Notes under the pieces: generated by a model
What the model saw: the letters and a program-made list of their open reading frames with translations, nothing else
Told to the model about the DNA's origin: nothing
The model's database searches: none
Part shown: positions 28,309-38,259 of the stretch, piece by piece
Layout: every line of letters starts with the position of its first letter
Numbering within the stretch: the first letter of the stretch is position 1
Made by a program: the position numbers and the translations under genes
Source: Phyllobacterium sp. OV277
GTDB taxonomy: Bacteria > Pseudomonadota > Alphaproteobacteria > Rhizobiales > Rhizobiaceae
Assembly: GCF_900104355.1 (NCBI RefSeq)
Contig: NZ_FNIY01000002.1
Coordinates: 868,001-932,000, forward strand
Direction: 5' to 3'
DNA length: 64,000 nucleotides

Positions 28309-29525
28309 TGTCGGCTCTATCAGAAATTCAAGCCGGTGATAAAATTATGGATGCCTCTGTCTATCGCAGGAAAGCTGTTTATGGCCGCTGGGCTGTGGCC
28401 TGTGCTTTCTTCTTCAATGGTTTTCTGATCGGCAGCTGGGCGCCGCAGATCCCGGTTTTCATGACGCGGCTGCACATCAGCGAATTCACGCTCGGCCTGA
28501 TGATCCTGGTCTTTGGCCTCGGCGCTCTGGCGGCCATGCCCTGGTGCGGTTATCTCATTGGCAGATATGGTTCGCGTGCGGTGGTGCAGGGTTTTGCGAT
28601 CTTCTGCAGCTTTTCCTTGCTGCTGGTGGCGCTGGCTCCCAATCTTTACGCCGCTGCGCCCGCACTGTTTCTCTTCGGCGCTGTCATAGGCGGCATGGAT
28701 GTGGCGATGAACGCCAATGCAGTGGAAGTGGAGAAGAAACTGTCCCGCGCGGTCATGTCGTCTTCGCACGGCTTTTGGAGTCTTGGTGGGTTTGCCGGTG
28801 GTGCGCTGGGCGGATTGCTCATTGAAGCCCATGGTCATCTCATTCATGCGGCTGTTGTCACCGCGATTGCCGTTGTTCTGGGCCTTGTCGCATTCCGCTA
28901 CATGATCACGGAAGAAGCGCCTGTCGTGCATGAAAAGAAGGGAAAGCTGGCTTTTCCGACCAATCCACTGATCTATCTGATCGGCATCATGGCGTTGTTC
29001 TCCATGATTCCGGAAGGCTCGGTGCTGGACTGGGCCGCCCTTTATCTCAAGCAGGAGCGTGGTGCGGATATTGCCACGGCGGGCTTTGCCTTTGCGGCAT
29101 TCTCGGGAACCATGTCGGTGATGCGTTTTCTGGGTGATGGTGTTCGCAACCGCTTCGGCGCGGTGAAAACCTTGCGCGTTTCCGCGTTGATTGGTGCATC
29201 GGGCATGCTGATCGCGAGCCTTGCGCCGACGCCATGGATTGCCATTCTGGCCTTCGCTTTTTCGGGTCTGGGTATTGCCAATATGGTGCCAATTGCTTTT
29301 TCAGCAGCGGGTAATCAGAAGGGAACGTCGTCAGGCGTTGCTCTTAGTCTCGTGACGCTGATGGGCTATTCCGGCATTCTCGTCGCACCATCCGCCATTG
29401 GATTTGTGGGTGGCCGGACCGGTTTTGGTCCTGTTTATATGGTGCTTGCCTGCTTGCTTGTGGTGGTTTTCCTGATGGCAAATCTTGCATCAAGTGCCGA
29501 TCGGAACGAGAGCCCGCAAGCTTGA
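28308..29525 (+). CDS. MFS transporter, sugar-porter-like
   Basis: A 405-residue inner-membrane protein with 12 predicted segments. FFFNGFLIGSWAPQIPVF and the cytoplasmic GxLIGRYGSR loop between segments 2 and 3 mark the major facilitator fold; the set FLFGAVIGGMDVAMNANAVEVE resembles the YbjJ/fucose-permease branch. Its ATG overlaps the deoR stop; an internal ATG at 28347 would remove 13 residues. Substrate is unknown; the DeoR partner hints at a carbohydrate. Confidence 0.85.
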   Translation: MSALSEIQAGDKIMDASVYRRKAVYGRWAVACAFFFNGFLIGSWAPQIPVFMTRLHISEFTLGLMILVFGLGALAAMPWCGYLIGRYGSRAVVQGFAIFCSFSLLLVALAPNLYAAAPALFLFGAVIGGMDVAMNANAVEVEKKLSRAVMSSSHGFWSLGGFAGGALGGLLIEAHGHLIHAAVVTAIAVVLGLVAFRYMITEEAPVVHEKKGKLAFPTNPLIYLIGIMALFSMIPEGSVLDWAALYLKQERGADIATAGFAFAAFSGTMSVMRFLGDGVRNRFGAVKTLRVSALIGASGMLIASLAPTPWIAILAFAFSGLGIANMVPIAFSAAGNQKGTSSGVALSLVTLMGYSGILVAPSAIGFVGGRTGFGPVYMVLACLLVVVFLMANLASSADRNESPQA

Positions 29526-29563
29526 TGATGGTGGCGGCCAGCCTTTGAACTAGCCGCCATTTA

Positions 29564-30685
29564 TTACGCCCGGCGCCTTGCCGCGCCAACGGGTTTCTTG
29601 CGCTGGAGGAGGAAGTCGGTAACCCGCCGCCCGGTCTTTTTGGTCTTGAGGCCGACATTCATTTCCGGTGACAGTTCATCGGACAAATCCAGCGTGGCAT
29701 GTTCGCCGATTGCATCGAAATGCTCTTCCAGCCAGTCATCGGCCGCCGCTTGGCCAAGGTCGCGCAGATATTCAAGGAATGCCCATTCCGCATTGATTTT
29801 TGACGATGCAGCCAGACCCGCCAGTGCCACATCGGCGTCGATGCGATGCATACGGATATGCTTATATTCGCCGTGCTCGAGCCTGCCGCCATCGATCAGC
29901 GAATTGACGAAGGCAATCGAGCGGAATTCCCGCAAGAGCGCCGCGTTGAACGTGATCTCGTCAATACGATCGGTGATTTCGCGGGCGGTCTTGGGGGCAC
30001 CACGCCGCTCGATCGGGTTGATCTGGATGAGCAGCACATCTTCGGCCTTGGTCGAGTAGAAGAAGGGATAGAGCGCGGGATTGCCACCATAACCGCCGTC
30101 CCAATAGGGCTCTCCACCGATCTCCACCGCCTGAAAAATATAGGGCAAACAGGCGGAAGCCATTACGACGTCGGCGTTCAGTTCCGATTGGGAAAAGACG
30201 CGCAGGCGGCCGCTTTCCACGTTCGTCGCCGAGATAAACAGTTTGAGCTGCGAACAGGCTTTCACCCGGTCGAAATCAATCTCGCGCTCAACCACATCCC
30301 GCAAGGGGTTGAGGTTGAACGGGTTGAATTCGTAAGGTGAAAACATGCGCGAGAACTGCTCGAACAGATTATAGCCGACGCCGTTTTCCACGGACCAGTT
30401 ACCAAAAAACCGGTCCCATGGCGTGCGCTGGACCGGGCTGAATTGCCCGGTGCGGCCAACAGCCCGCCAGAATTCGTGCAGTTTCTCGCGGGCGCCCTCG
30501 GCACCATTGCGGCTCCAGCCATCGGCCAGTGCCACGGCATTCATCGCACCGGCGCTGGTCCCGGAAATACCTTCGATGGTCAAGCGCCCATCTTCAAGAA
30601 TCCGGTCCAGAACGCCCCAGGTAAAGGCGCCGTGCGAACCGCCGCCCTGAAGCGCGATGTTGATGGCTTTGGGTTTGTGATTCAT
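29564..30685 (-). CDS. Patatin-like phospholipase/esterase
   Basis: Serine acyl hydrolase with a Ser-Asp dyad. The 373-residue protein has the oxyanion loop GGGSHGAF (14-21), nucleophile Ser44 in GTSAG (42-46) and Asp197 in DGGYGGNP. No signal peptide or membrane segment is visible, so it is probably cytoplasmic. Its ATG overlaps the bdhA stop (TAATG), giving tight coupling to 3-hydroxybutyrate dehydrogenase. A polyhydroxybutyrate- or hydroxyacyl-ester-cleaving role is an inference from that context. Confidence 0.88.
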   Translation of the reverse strand: MNHKPKAINIALQGGGSHGAFTWGVLDRILEDGRLTIEGISGTSAGAMNAVALADGWSRNGAEGAREKLHEFWRAVGRTGQFSPVQRTPWDRFFGNWSVENGVGYNLFEQFSRMFSPYEFNPFNLNPLRDVVEREIDFDRVKACSQLKLFISATNVESGRLRVFSQSELNADVVMASACLPYIFQAVEIGGEPYWDGGYGGNPALYPFFYSTKAEDVLLIQINPIERRGAPKTAREITDRIDEITFNAALLREFRSIAFVNSLIDGGRLEHGEYKHIRMHRIDADVALAGLAASSKINAEWAFLEYLRDLGQAAADDWLEEHFDAIGEHATLDLSDELSPEMNVGLKTKKTGRRVTDFLLQRKKPVGAARRRA

Positions 30686-31464
30686 TACTGCGCCGTCCAG
30701 CCGCCATCGACGGAGATGGATGTGCCGGTGATCTGTGCAGCTGCATCGCTGGCGAGGAAGACGACGGTCGCGCCGATCTGTTCAACGGTGGCAAATTCCT
30801 TGGTTGCCTGCTTGTCGAGCATGACTTCGCGGATCACCGTTTCGCGATCCATATTGTGCGCTTTCATTTGATCGGGGATCTGTGCCTCGACGAGTGGTGT
30901 CAGGACATAACCGGGGCAAATGGCATTGCTGGTGATGTGCTTTTCGGCAACTTCCAGTGCCACTGTTTTGGTCAGGCCGAGAACGCCGTGCTTTGCAGCC
31001 ACATAGGCGGATTTGAATGGTGAGGCGCGCAGACCGTGGGCTGAGGCAATATTGATGATGCGGCCCCATCCGGCTTTTTTCATATAGGGAAGCGCAGCAG
31101 CCGTTGTGTGGAATGCAGAGGTCAGGTTGATGGCGATGATTGCATCCCATTTTTCCGTCGGGAATTCATCAACGGGTGCAACAAACTGGATACCGGCATT
31201 GTTGACGAGCACGTCCACGCTGCCGAATGTCGCGGCAGCCTGATCGATCAGAGCGCGGCATTCATCACCCTTGGACATGTCAGCCTTGATATAGGCAACG
31301 CCGGTGGAATGCTTGGCGGCAATCTCCTTGGCGAGATCGTGATCTTCGGGGCGGTCGGTGAAGGAATTGATCACCACATTGTAACCCGCCGCTGCGAGCG
31401 CGTGGGCGGAACCCAGTCCGATGCCGGAGTTGGAACCTGTAACGACTGCGGTCTTCTTGGCCAT
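30685..31464 (-). CDS. bdhA: D-3-hydroxybutyrate dehydrogenase
   Basis: NAD-dependent oxidation of 3-hydroxybutyrate to acetoacetate, a step of polyhydroxybutyrate use. The 259-residue short-chain dehydrogenase has TGSNSGIG (9-16), NNAG (88-91), catalytic Ser141, Tyr154 and Lys158, and the family stretch ASAHGLRASPFKSAYVAAKHG. The C-terminal SISVDGGWTAQ is typical. It leads the bdhA-patatin operon; the 230-base gap to ispG must hold two divergent promoters. Confidence 0.94.
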   Translation of the reverse strand: MAKKTAVVTGSNSGIGLGSAHALAAAGYNVVINSFTDRPEDHDLAKEIAAKHSTGVAYIKADMSKGDECRALIDQAAATFGSVDVLVNNAGIQFVAPVDEFPTEKWDAIIAINLTSAFHTTAAALPYMKKAGWGRIINIASAHGLRASPFKSAYVAAKHGVLGLTKTVALEVAEKHITSNAICPGYVLTPLVEAQIPDQMKAHNMDRETVIREVMLDKQATKEFATVEQIGATVVFLASDAAAQITGTSISVDGGWTAQ

Positions 31465-31694
31465 GAGATACTTCCTTTGGTGTAAATAACCGTCTTAACA
31501 ACCCGTGTTGAAGGTGTGTGGAATATATTGCATTGCAGCAAAATTACCAGCTTTGGCACGTGAACAGTTTGTCATGTGGTTCACTGTGCCGTGATCGTCA
31601 GATGCATTTGCTTTGAATTTGCCGCGTTAATGTCACATGGTGTTGACACAATGCATTCCCTGCGCCACGTGAGGGGAATATCTGGAGTTTGACG

Positions 31695-32951
31695 ATGTCT
31701 GACTATTATTCGCAGCCTTTTGCCCGCCGCACCTCTGTTGGTGTGGACGTGGGCGGAGTCATGGTGGGCGGAGGCGCGCCCGTCGTTGTGCAGTCAATGA
31801 CCAACACGGATACGGCCGATGTGGATGGTACGGTGGCTCAGGTGGCTGCGCTTTCGGGGGCCGGTTCGCAAATTGTCCGTATCACCGTCGACCGGGACGA
31901 ATCCGCCGCTGCGGTGCCGAAAATCCGCGAACGGCTGGACCGGCTTGGCCTTGATGTGCCGCTGGTCGGTGATTTCCATTATATCGGCCACAAGCTGCTG
32001 GCCGACCACCCGGCTTGCGCTGAAGCCTTGGCGAAGTATCGCATCAATCCTGGAAATGTCGGTTTCAGGGACAAGAAGGATGCGCAGTTCGGTGCCATTA
32101 TCGAAATGGCGATCCGTTATGACAAGCCGGTGCGTATCGGCGTCAACTGGGGCTCGCTCGATCAGGAATTGCTGACAGCACTGATGGACCAGAATCATGC
32201 GGCAGGTGCGCCATTGACGGCGGAACAGGTCACGCGTGAAGCTATCGTCCAGTCTGCGCTGATTTCATCGCAACTGGCCGAAGAAATCGGCCTGCCACGC
32301 TCAAAAATCATTCTTTCCGCCAAGGTCAGTCAGGTGCAGGACTTGATTGCCGTCTATGCGGAACTGGCACGGCGCTGTGACCACGCGCTGCATCTTGGCC
32401 TCACCGAAGCCGGTATGGGTTCCAAGGGTATTGTTGCCTCGTCGGCGGCGCTTGGCATTCTCCTGCAACAGGGCATCGGCGATACGATCCGCATATCACT
32501 GACGCCGGAGCCCAATGGCGATCGCACCCGCGAAGTGCAGGTTGCGCAGGAATTGCTGCAGACCATGGGTTTTCGCCAATTCATCCCGATTGTTGCCGCA
32601 TGTCCCGGTTGCGGGCGCACCACATCAACAGTGTTTCAGGAATTGGCGCAGTCGATCCAGAGCGATATTCGCGACAACATGCCGGTCTGGCGGGAGAAGT
32701 ACCCCGGTGTTGAGGCTTTGAACGTGGCCGTCATGGGCTGTATCGTCAATGGACCGGGCGAATCCAAGATGGCTGATATTGGCATTTCACTGCCCGGAAC
32801 CGGCGAAACGCCAACGGCTCCTGTTTTTGTCGATGGCAAGAAGGTGGCTACCTTGCGCGGTGCGGGCATTGCCAAGGAATTCCAGAAGATGGTTGCCGAT
32901 TATATCGAGAACCGTTTTGGCCAGAATGCCGGTTCGCACGCGGCGCAATAA
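31695..32951 (+). CDS. ispG: 4-hydroxy-3-methylbut-2-enyl-diphosphate synthase
   Basis: [4Fe-4S] enzyme of the methylerythritol phosphate isoprenoid pathway. The 418-residue protein has [12 protein letters not shown] near 34, [10 protein letters not shown] near 97, and the cluster ligands in ACPGCGRT and [12 protein letters not shown] 31695 has TGGAG at good spacing; a TTG two codons earlier is less likely. A TTGACA lies about 50 bases upstream without a clear -10. It converges on ispA with three bases between stop codons. Confidence 0.96.
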   Translation: MSDYYSQPFARRTSVGVDVGGVMVGGGAPVVVQSMTNTDTADVDGTVAQVAALSGAGSQIVRITVDRDESAAAVPKIRERLDRLGLDVPLVGDFHYIGHKLLADHPACAEALAKYRINPGNVGFRDKKDAQFGAIIEMAIRYDKPVRIGVNWGSLDQELLTALMDQNHAAGAPLTAEQVTREAIVQSALISSQLAEEIGLPRSKIILSAKVSQVQDLIAVYAELARRCDHALHLGLTEAGMGSKGIVASSAALGILLQQGIGDTIRISLTPEPNGDRTREVQVAQELLQTMGFRQFIPIVAACPGCGRTTSTVFQELAQSIQSDIRDNMPVWREKYPGVEALNVAVMGCIVNGPGESKMADIGISLPGTGETPTAPVFVDGKKVATLRGAGIAKEFQKMVADYIENRFGQNAGSHAAQ

Positions 32952-32954
32952 TCT

Positions 32955-33875
32955 TCAGCTCTGCCGTTCGGCTATGAACCGGGCGGCTTCCTTCAGCAGG
33001 GATGCCTGTTCACCGAAAGGTGCAAGCAGGTCTCCCGCTTCTGCCACCAGTCCGCTGAGTTGTTGTTTCGTCCAGTCGATTCCATGCATGGAAACCAGCG
33101 TGGCTTTGCCAGCGGCTGCATCCTTGCCCGTGGCCTTGCCCATTTCAGCAGCATCGGCGGTAACATCAAGCAGATCGTCAGCCAGCTGAAAAGCAAGACC
33201 AATGGCTGAGCCATATTCCGCCAGACGCTCGCGATCTTCAGGTGAGGCATTGCCGATAATAGCACCTGCTTCGCAGGCGAAGCGGATCAGTGCGCCGGTT
33301 TTCATGGCTTGCAGGCGGATAATGCCCGCTTCATCCGGCTTTACCTTCTCCGCTTCCAGATCAAGCGTCTGACCGCCCGTCATGCCGCCAATACCGGCGG
33401 CCCGTGCCAAGGTTGTTACCAGCGCAACTTTTGCTTTCGCATCCAGTTCCGTTTCCTCAGCGGCAACAAGTTCGAAGGCATAGGTAAGAAGGCTGTCGCC
33501 CGCGAGGATCGCTGCGGCCTCGTCAAACTTGCGATGAACCGTTGGCTGGCCGCGGCGCATATCGTCATTGTCCATGGCGGGAAGATCGTCATGAATGAGC
33601 GAATAGCAGTGAATGCATTCAAGTGCTGCTGCCACCCGCAGCGCTGCAAGCGTATCTGCACCGAAAAGGGCGGCGCTTTCCATGACAAGGAACGGGCGCA
33701 GGCGTTTGCCGCCATTGAGAACACCATGTCTCATCGCAGCCATAAGGCGGGGAGGACGGCTGATCTCGCCATTATCAGGGCGATCAGAAAGCAGGTCAGT
33801 CAGCAGCGTTTCCACCGAAGCGGCGCGGTGCTGCAACGTTATCTGGAACAGGGAAGAACCTTGATCTGTCATCAT
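32955..33875 (-). CDS. ispA: Farnesyl/geranyl diphosphate synthase
   Basis: Prenyltransferase condensing isopentenyl diphosphate with allylic diphosphates. The 306-residue protein has GGKRLRPFLV near 55, the first aspartate-rich motif DDLPAMDND, GDSLLTYAFEL and the second motif LADDLLDVT. ATG 33875 or 33872 is taken as start; a TTG at 33911 would extend it by 12 residues. Product length cannot be fixed from the sequence, but it matches the IspA group. It lies beside ispG, linking two isoprenoid steps. Confidence 0.92.
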   Translation of the reverse strand: MMTDQGSSLFQITLQHRAASVETLLTDLLSDRPDNGEISRPPRLMAAMRHGVLNGGKRLRPFLVMESAALFGADTLAALRVAAALECIHCYSLIHDDLPAMDNDDMRRGQPTVHRKFDEAAAILAGDSLLTYAFELVAAEETELDAKAKVALVTTLARAAGIGGMTGGQTLDLEAEKVKPDEAGIIRLQAMKTGALIRFACEAGAIIGNASPEDRERLAEYGSAIGLAFQLADDLLDVTADAAEMGKATGKDAAAGKATLVSMHGIDWTKQQLSGLVAEAGDLLAPFGEQASLLKEAARFIAERQS

Positions 33876-34042
33876 GATCTGGCAATGAGCGAAAAATTGT
33901 CGGCTGGTCAATGATTAGATGCATTTCTTTTGCATTTTTGCCTTGATGTCCCTGTGAACATAGCTGCAAACACACGGAAATGGTTCCCTTTGGATAGGCA
34001 TTGCTCTATGTCCATGAAGGGCTTTCAACGCAGGCGGTGGGT

Positions 34043-34780
34043 GTGGCAAGGGTACTCGTCAGAAACAAAAGAGGTGGAGGTTATCTGGTCAGCCCAGGTG
34101 GCTCGCCTTTGGGGCGCATCATGCGTTACCTGATACTGGCGGGAATCATCCTGATGATGATTCCGATCATCTTGCTCAGCCTGTACCGGCTGCCTTTTGT
34201 TCATCCGATTTCCACCTTGATGGTGAAGGATCTTGTGACATTCTCCGGATATGATCGCCGCTGGGTGTCGATGGACGAAATCTCCCCAGTGCTGGTGCAT
34301 TCCGTCATGATGTCGGAGGATGCACGCTTCTGTTTTCATTCGGGTGTCGACTGGGACGCGATGAATTCAGTTGTTTCCGATGCCATGGATGGCGAGCAGA
34401 CGCGCGGTGCGTCCACCATCACCATGCAGACTGCCAAGAACCTGTTTCTATGGAACGGCCGGTCCTTTATCCGTAAAGGGCTGGAGTTGCCATTGGCGAT
34501 GATGACAGATCTTGTTCTTACCAAGCGACGAGTCATGGAAATTTATCTGAACATTGCCGAATGGGGTCCGGGTGTTTACGGTATCGAGGCAGCAGCCCAG
34601 CATCATTTCAAGGTAAGCGCGACAAGGCTGACACCGCGTCAGGCGGCGTTTCTCGCCGTAAGCCTGCCCAACCCGATTGTGCGTAATCCGGCAAGACCGG
34701 GGCGCGGCTTGCAAACGCTGGCAAGGCTCAATGAGCGTCGTGCGCGGGGGGCTGGCGCATATATTGGTTGTGTGAAATAA
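34043..34780 (+). CDS. mtgA: Monofunctional peptidoglycan glycosyltransferase
   Basis: Polymerises lipid II glycan strands at the inner membrane. One N-terminal membrane segment ([20 protein letters not shown]) is followed by the GT51 domain: [18 protein letters not shown] with the catalytic glutamate, [36 protein letters not shown] and [18 protein letters not shown]-like sequence. There is no transpeptidase domain. GTG 34043 has AGGCGG five bases upstream; TTG 34001 and ATG 34121 are alternatives that only change the cytoplasmic end. Confidence 0.9.
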   Translation: MARVLVRNKRGGGYLVSPGGSPLGRIMRYLILAGIILMMIPIILLSLYRLPFVHPISTLMVKDLVTFSGYDRRWVSMDEISPVLVHSVMMSEDARFCFHSGVDWDAMNSVVSDAMDGEQTRGASTITMQTAKNLFLWNGRSFIRKGLELPLAMMTDLVLTKRRVMEIYLNIAEWGPGVYGIEAAAQHHFKVSATRLTPRQAAFLAVSLPNPIVRNPARPGRGLQTLARLNERRARGAGAYIGCVK

Positions 34781-34957
34781 GCACCGGATCGGCCTGAATC
34801 CCGGCATATCCACGCTTGCGACAAAAAATATGCGACTCCTGCTGGTCAAAAGCTCTCAAGACGTGTATAGCCCAGCCGAACTTTCCGGAATTTTGTCCAT
34901 TGTGACAGGCTCGATCGGGCCAGCGCCGGATTTTGACTGATTACTGGAGCAGGAACA

Positions 34958-35140
34958 ATGGCTGTACCTAAAAGAAAAACTTCTCCGTCGAAGCGCGGCA
35001 TGCGCCGCTCCGCCGACGCGTTGAAGGCCCCGACTTACGTCGAAGACAAGAATTCAGGCGAACTGCGCCGTCCGCACCATGTCGATCTGAAGACCGGCAT
35101 GTATCGCGGCCGTCAGGTTCTGACGCCGAAAGAAGGCTAA
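34958..35140 (+). CDS. rpmF: 50S ribosomal protein L32
   Basis: A 60-residue L32. [18 protein letters not shown] is the invariant N-terminus. The zinc-binding cysteines found in some L32 proteins are absent, as in other alphaproteobacteria. It has a GGAGCAGGAA ribosome site. It lies apart from plsX/fabH-type neighbours and is followed by a terminator. Confidence 0.97.
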   Translation: MAVPKRKTSPSKRGMRRSADALKAPTYVEDKNSGELRRPHHVDLKTGMYRGRQVLTPKEG

Positions 35141-35167
35141 TCCCTTCCTGGATTTCGTGATAAGGAG

Positions 35168-35192
35168 GACCGGCCTTGTGCCGGTCTTTTTT
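35168..35192 (+). terminator. Terminator of rpmF
   Basis: Stem GACCGGC (35168-35174) / GCCGGTC (35180-35186) followed by TTTTTT. Confidence 0.85.
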
Positions 35193-35215
35193 ATTTACGT
35201 GGGGAGGCGAATGCC

Positions 35216-35620
35216 GTGATTTCCAACATTCCTTTGATGATCGTTCCGCTTGTCGTGTTCAATCTGGTTATCGCTGGATTGGCCGGTATTGGCGGGGCGG
35301 ACCCTTGGGCTACGCAACTCTATTCCGTTCAGATGCTATCAGGCGGTGTCTGGCGAATGACGCTTGGCGACCTGATGATCGTCCTGTCGCTTGCACTGCT
35401 GTTCTTCGAGATCATGAAGTCAACACGCACCAGCAATGCGTCGGTGGTTGACCATCTTTTGTCGACATTTGTTTTCGTGGCATTTCTGGTGGAATTCCTG
35501 CTGGTACCAGCCGCCTCGCATTCACTGTTCTTCATCCTGATGGCGATGGCCTTCTTCGATATTCTGGCGGGCTTCACCGTTTCGCTGCGCTCCGCTGGCC
35601 GCGACGTCAACTTTCGCTAG
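35216..35620 (+). CDS. Small integral membrane protein, unknown function
   Basis: A 134-residue protein with four hydrophobic segments (about 5-25, 48-65, 80-98 and 100-118), a short basic loop KSTRTSN between segments 2 and 3, and a polar C-terminus. I do not recognise a family with confidence. The start is GTG with GGGGAGGCG seven bases upstream, which is a strong choice. It sits alone between two terminators, so it is a single-gene unit. Confidence 0.75.
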   Translation: MISNIPLMIVPLVVFNLVIAGLAGIGGADPWATQLYSVQMLSGGVWRMTLGDLMIVLSLALLFFEIMKSTRTSNASVVDHLLSTFVFVAFLVEFLLVPAASHSLFFILMAMAFFDILAGFTVSLRSAGRDVNFR

Positions 35621-35635
35621 AGCTAATTGTCATGC

Positions 35636-35671
35636 AAAACCCCGGCAGATGCGCGTATCTACCGGGGTTTT
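35636..35671. terminator. Bidirectional terminator
   Basis: Stem AAAACCCCGG (35636-35645) / CCGGGGTTTT (35662-35671) gives a T tract in both directions, serving the membrane-protein gene and the convergent MFS gene. Confidence 0.8.
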
Positions 35672-35685
35672 GGTTTGTCCGTCGA

Positions 35686-37206
35686 TCAAGCGGCTACGGC
35701 TTCATTATCCGGTATGCGCATGACGACAAAAATTGAGATCGCCGTCACGACCGTAATCTCCGAGAGGATTCGCAGGAGATGGCCGAATGCTTCACCATAA
35801 CTCTGCAGCACAATCTCGCGGCTGACCGGATCAAGCAGGGTCAACGCTGAAGCAAGATTGCCGGTCGCGATTTTCTGGGCTGCCTCTATGGCATCCGGGC
35901 CAGTTCTGCCGGGAAGCACCGCACCCAGTTTCCAGCCAAGCAGTGCAGTCAGAAGCGCACTGACAATGGCAAGCGCAATGCCTTCTCCAGCGATACGGGT
36001 CGTGCTGAAGATGCCCGTTGCCATGCCGGCCCGTTCCTTCGGTACAACACTGACGGCAAGCCCATCCATCAACCCCCAGGGCAGACTGATGCCAAAACCA
36101 ATGAGAACCAATGCAGGTAAGGTAAGCTCTACCGGTTGACCGGGCATGCAGCGGCTGAGCCAGAACAGGCCAGCAGCCGAGATGAGTAGTCCGACACTGC
36201 ATAATATCGCGGGCGAAAACCAGCGTGTGAGCAAAGCGGCAAGAAATGGTACGATCAGCAAAGGCGCGGAGAGGGCGAGCATCATCTGACCGGTCTGAAC
36301 TTCGCTGAAGCCTTCAACGCCGATATAGCGAATAGGCAGCAGAATGAGCAGGACGACGAAGGAATAGGCCGGAGCTGCCGCCAGAAGCTGAACACCGACA
36401 AAGCGTGGATAGCGGAACAGGCTGAGATCGAGCATGGGCCTTGCAGCGCGTTTCTCGATAATCGCGAAAATGCCGAATACGAGTATCGCACCAACAAGAA
36501 GACTGACGACGAGAGGATGTCCCCAGCCAATATCCGGCGCCTGCAATATGCCTGATGTCAGAAGTGTCAGTGCGAGCGTGAAGCTGATGGCGCCGGGCCA
36601 ATCAATGCCGCGAGCATCCGGATCGCGCGATTCCCGCAGCCGCGATGCGCCGAGACCAAATGCGATAATCGTAAGCGGCACTGTAACGAGGATTGCCGCC
36701 TGCCAGCCAAAATGGCTGATGAGGACGCCTGAGAGAATCGGCCCGAAGGATAGTCCCACTCCAAAGGTGATGCCAATCAGGCTGAAGGCGCGCGTGCGCT
36801 CACTTCCTTCGAATTCCTGAGCAAGCGCTGCCATGCCACCGGAAAAGGCAAGAGCGCTGGAAAGCCCCTGTGCTGCTCGCAATATATCAAACAGGACAAG
36901 GTTGGTGACGAGCGACAATGCCAGCGAGAACGGGCCAAACAGCCCGAGGCCGGTCAGGAAGATGCGCTTGCGGCCGTAATTGTCAGCAAGTGCACCGGAT
37001 GCCATCAGGCTGCTGCCAAAGGCGAGCATGAAAGCATTGGTGACCCAGTTGAGTTCGACGGGGCTGCCCCCGAGGGCGCGGGCGATGGAAGGGAGCGCTA
37101 CAGCGGGTCCGGTAAAGCTGATCGGCATGGCCAGTGCTGCGAGGCAGACAGCAGCCAAAATCATCAGTTTTTCCGCAGAGCTGTGCGGAATTGCATGGGC
37201 AGTCAT
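35686..37206 (-). CDS. MFS drug-efflux transporter, DHA2 type (14 segments)
   Basis: The 506-residue protein has about 14 membrane segments. SFTGPAVALPSIARALGGSPVELNWVTNA-like sequence at the N-terminus (a pattern with LxWVxxxY/F) and ADNYGRKRIFL (loop 2-3) mark the DHA2 family; LSFGPILSGVLISHFGW is the segment-5 motif C of antiporters. It is likely proton-driven export of a toxic compound; the substrate is unknown. It is divergent from a LysR gene with 81 bases between starts, the usual arrangement for inducible efflux. Confidence 0.87.
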   Translation of the reverse strand: MTAHAIPHSSAEKLMILAAVCLAALAMPISFTGPAVALPSIARALGGSPVELNWVTNAFMLAFGSSLMASGALADNYGRKRIFLTGLGLFGPFSLALSLVTNLVLFDILRAAQGLSSALAFSGGMAALAQEFEGSERTRAFSLIGITFGVGLSFGPILSGVLISHFGWQAAILVTVPLTIIAFGLGASRLRESRDPDARGIDWPGAISFTLALTLLTSGILQAPDIGWGHPLVVSLLVGAILVFGIFAIIEKRAARPMLDLSLFRYPRFVGVQLLAAAPAYSFVVLLILLPIRYIGVEGFSEVQTGQMMLALSAPLLIVPFLAALLTRWFSPAILCSVGLLISAAGLFWLSRCMPGQPVELTLPALVLIGFGISLPWGLMDGLAVSVVPKERAGMATGIFSTTRIAGEGIALAIVSALLTALLGWKLGAVLPGRTGPDAIEAAQKIATGNLASALTLLDPVSREIVLQSYGEAFGHLLRILSEITVVTAISIFVVMRIPDNEAVAA

Positions 37207-37287
37207 TTTTCACCTGCGATATCAAATGTGAGAGGAGTTAAGTGAAATTCATGATACACAGGCTTTAATCATTGAGAATTAGGGCAT

Positions 37288-38226
37288 ATGTCCGATAATA
37301 GCGGACATTACTTCCGCAATAGGCTTGCTATGGACAATCTGAATGGTCTCTTCGCCTTTGTGCGTTCAGCTGAAACCTTGAGTTTCGTTGCGGCGGGTCG
37401 GTCGCTGGGTGTTTCTGCCTCGGCGGTCGGAAAAACCATCGCCCGGCTCGAACAGAGGCTGGATGTACGCCTCTTCCAGCGCAGCACCCGGCGCATCAGC
37501 CTGACGGAAGAGGGACAGCTGTTCTACGAGCGCTGTCGCCGTATCATTGATGATCTTGGTGATGCGGAGTCCATGCTGTCGCGGACCAAGGAAGCACCGC
37601 GTGGACGCTTGCGTGTCAGCCTGCCGACGATTGGTTATCGCTTTCTCCTGCCGCACTTGCCGGAATTCGAGGAACTTTATCCGGAGATCGAGCTTGACCT
37701 CGATTTCAACGACCAGATCGTCAATGTGATCGAGGAGGGTTTTGACGCGGTCATCCGCAGCGGTGACTTACCCGATTCGTCGCTGATGGCGCGCCGTCTT
37801 GGGCCCTTCAGGCAGGTGCTTACTGCGTCATCAGCTTATCTCGACAGACGCGGAACGCCCGGGATATTGGGTGATCTGGTGCATCATGCATGTCTGCGTT
37901 ATCGCTTCCCGACAAGTGGCAAATTGCAGGATTGGGTTATGGGAGGGGCAACGGAGGGTGAACTGCGCCTCTCGTCGGCGCTGGTCTGCAACAATATGGA
38001 GGCGCTTTATGGGGCAACCATCCGCGGCCTTGGCATTGCCTATATGCCGGATTTCCTTGTGGCCGATGCGGTAAAAACCGGTCAGTTACACACGCTGCTT
38101 GATGATTGCTTTGTTCAGACCGGGCAGTTCTGGGTGCTTTGGCCTTCGAACCGGCACTTGTCGCCCAAGCTGCGGGTCTTTGTCGATTTCATCGCGCCCC
38201 GGTTGTTTTCCGGGACGCGATTGTAA
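37288..38226 (+). CDS. LysR-family regulator next to the efflux gene
   Basis: The helix-turn-helix lies at residues 15-75 (MDNLNGLFAFVRSAETLSFV, then SASAVGKTIARLEQRLDVRL and RSTRRISLTEEG), with a CrgA-like substrate-binding domain after residue 100. An internal ATG at 37330 begins the conserved region and may be the true start; neither has a strong ribosome site. Being divergent from the MFS gene, it is its likely activator or repressor. Confidence 0.87.
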   Translation: MSDNSGHYFRNRLAMDNLNGLFAFVRSAETLSFVAAGRSLGVSASAVGKTIARLEQRLDVRLFQRSTRRISLTEEGQLFYERCRRIIDDLGDAESMLSRTKEAPRGRLRVSLPTIGYRFLLPHLPEFEELYPEIELDLDFNDQIVNVIEEGFDAVIRSGDLPDSSLMARRLGPFRQVLTASSAYLDRRGTPGILGDLVHHACLRYRFPTSGKLQDWVMGGATEGELRLSSALVCNNMEALYGATIRGLGIAYMPDFLVADAVKTGQLHTLLDDCFVQTGQFWVLWPSNRHLSPKLRVFVDFIAPRLFSGTRL

Positions 38227-38230
38227 AACA

Positions 38231-38255
38231 AGGCCTGTTCAAAAAGAACAGGCCT
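38231..38255. terminator. Hairpin between convergent LysR and glcG-like genes
   Basis: Perfect 10-bp stem AGGCCTGTTC / GAACAGGCCT with an AAAAA loop. On the minus strand it is followed by TTGTTTT, so it fits best as the terminator of the glcG-like gene. Confidence 0.7.
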
Positions 38256-38259
38256 GAGA

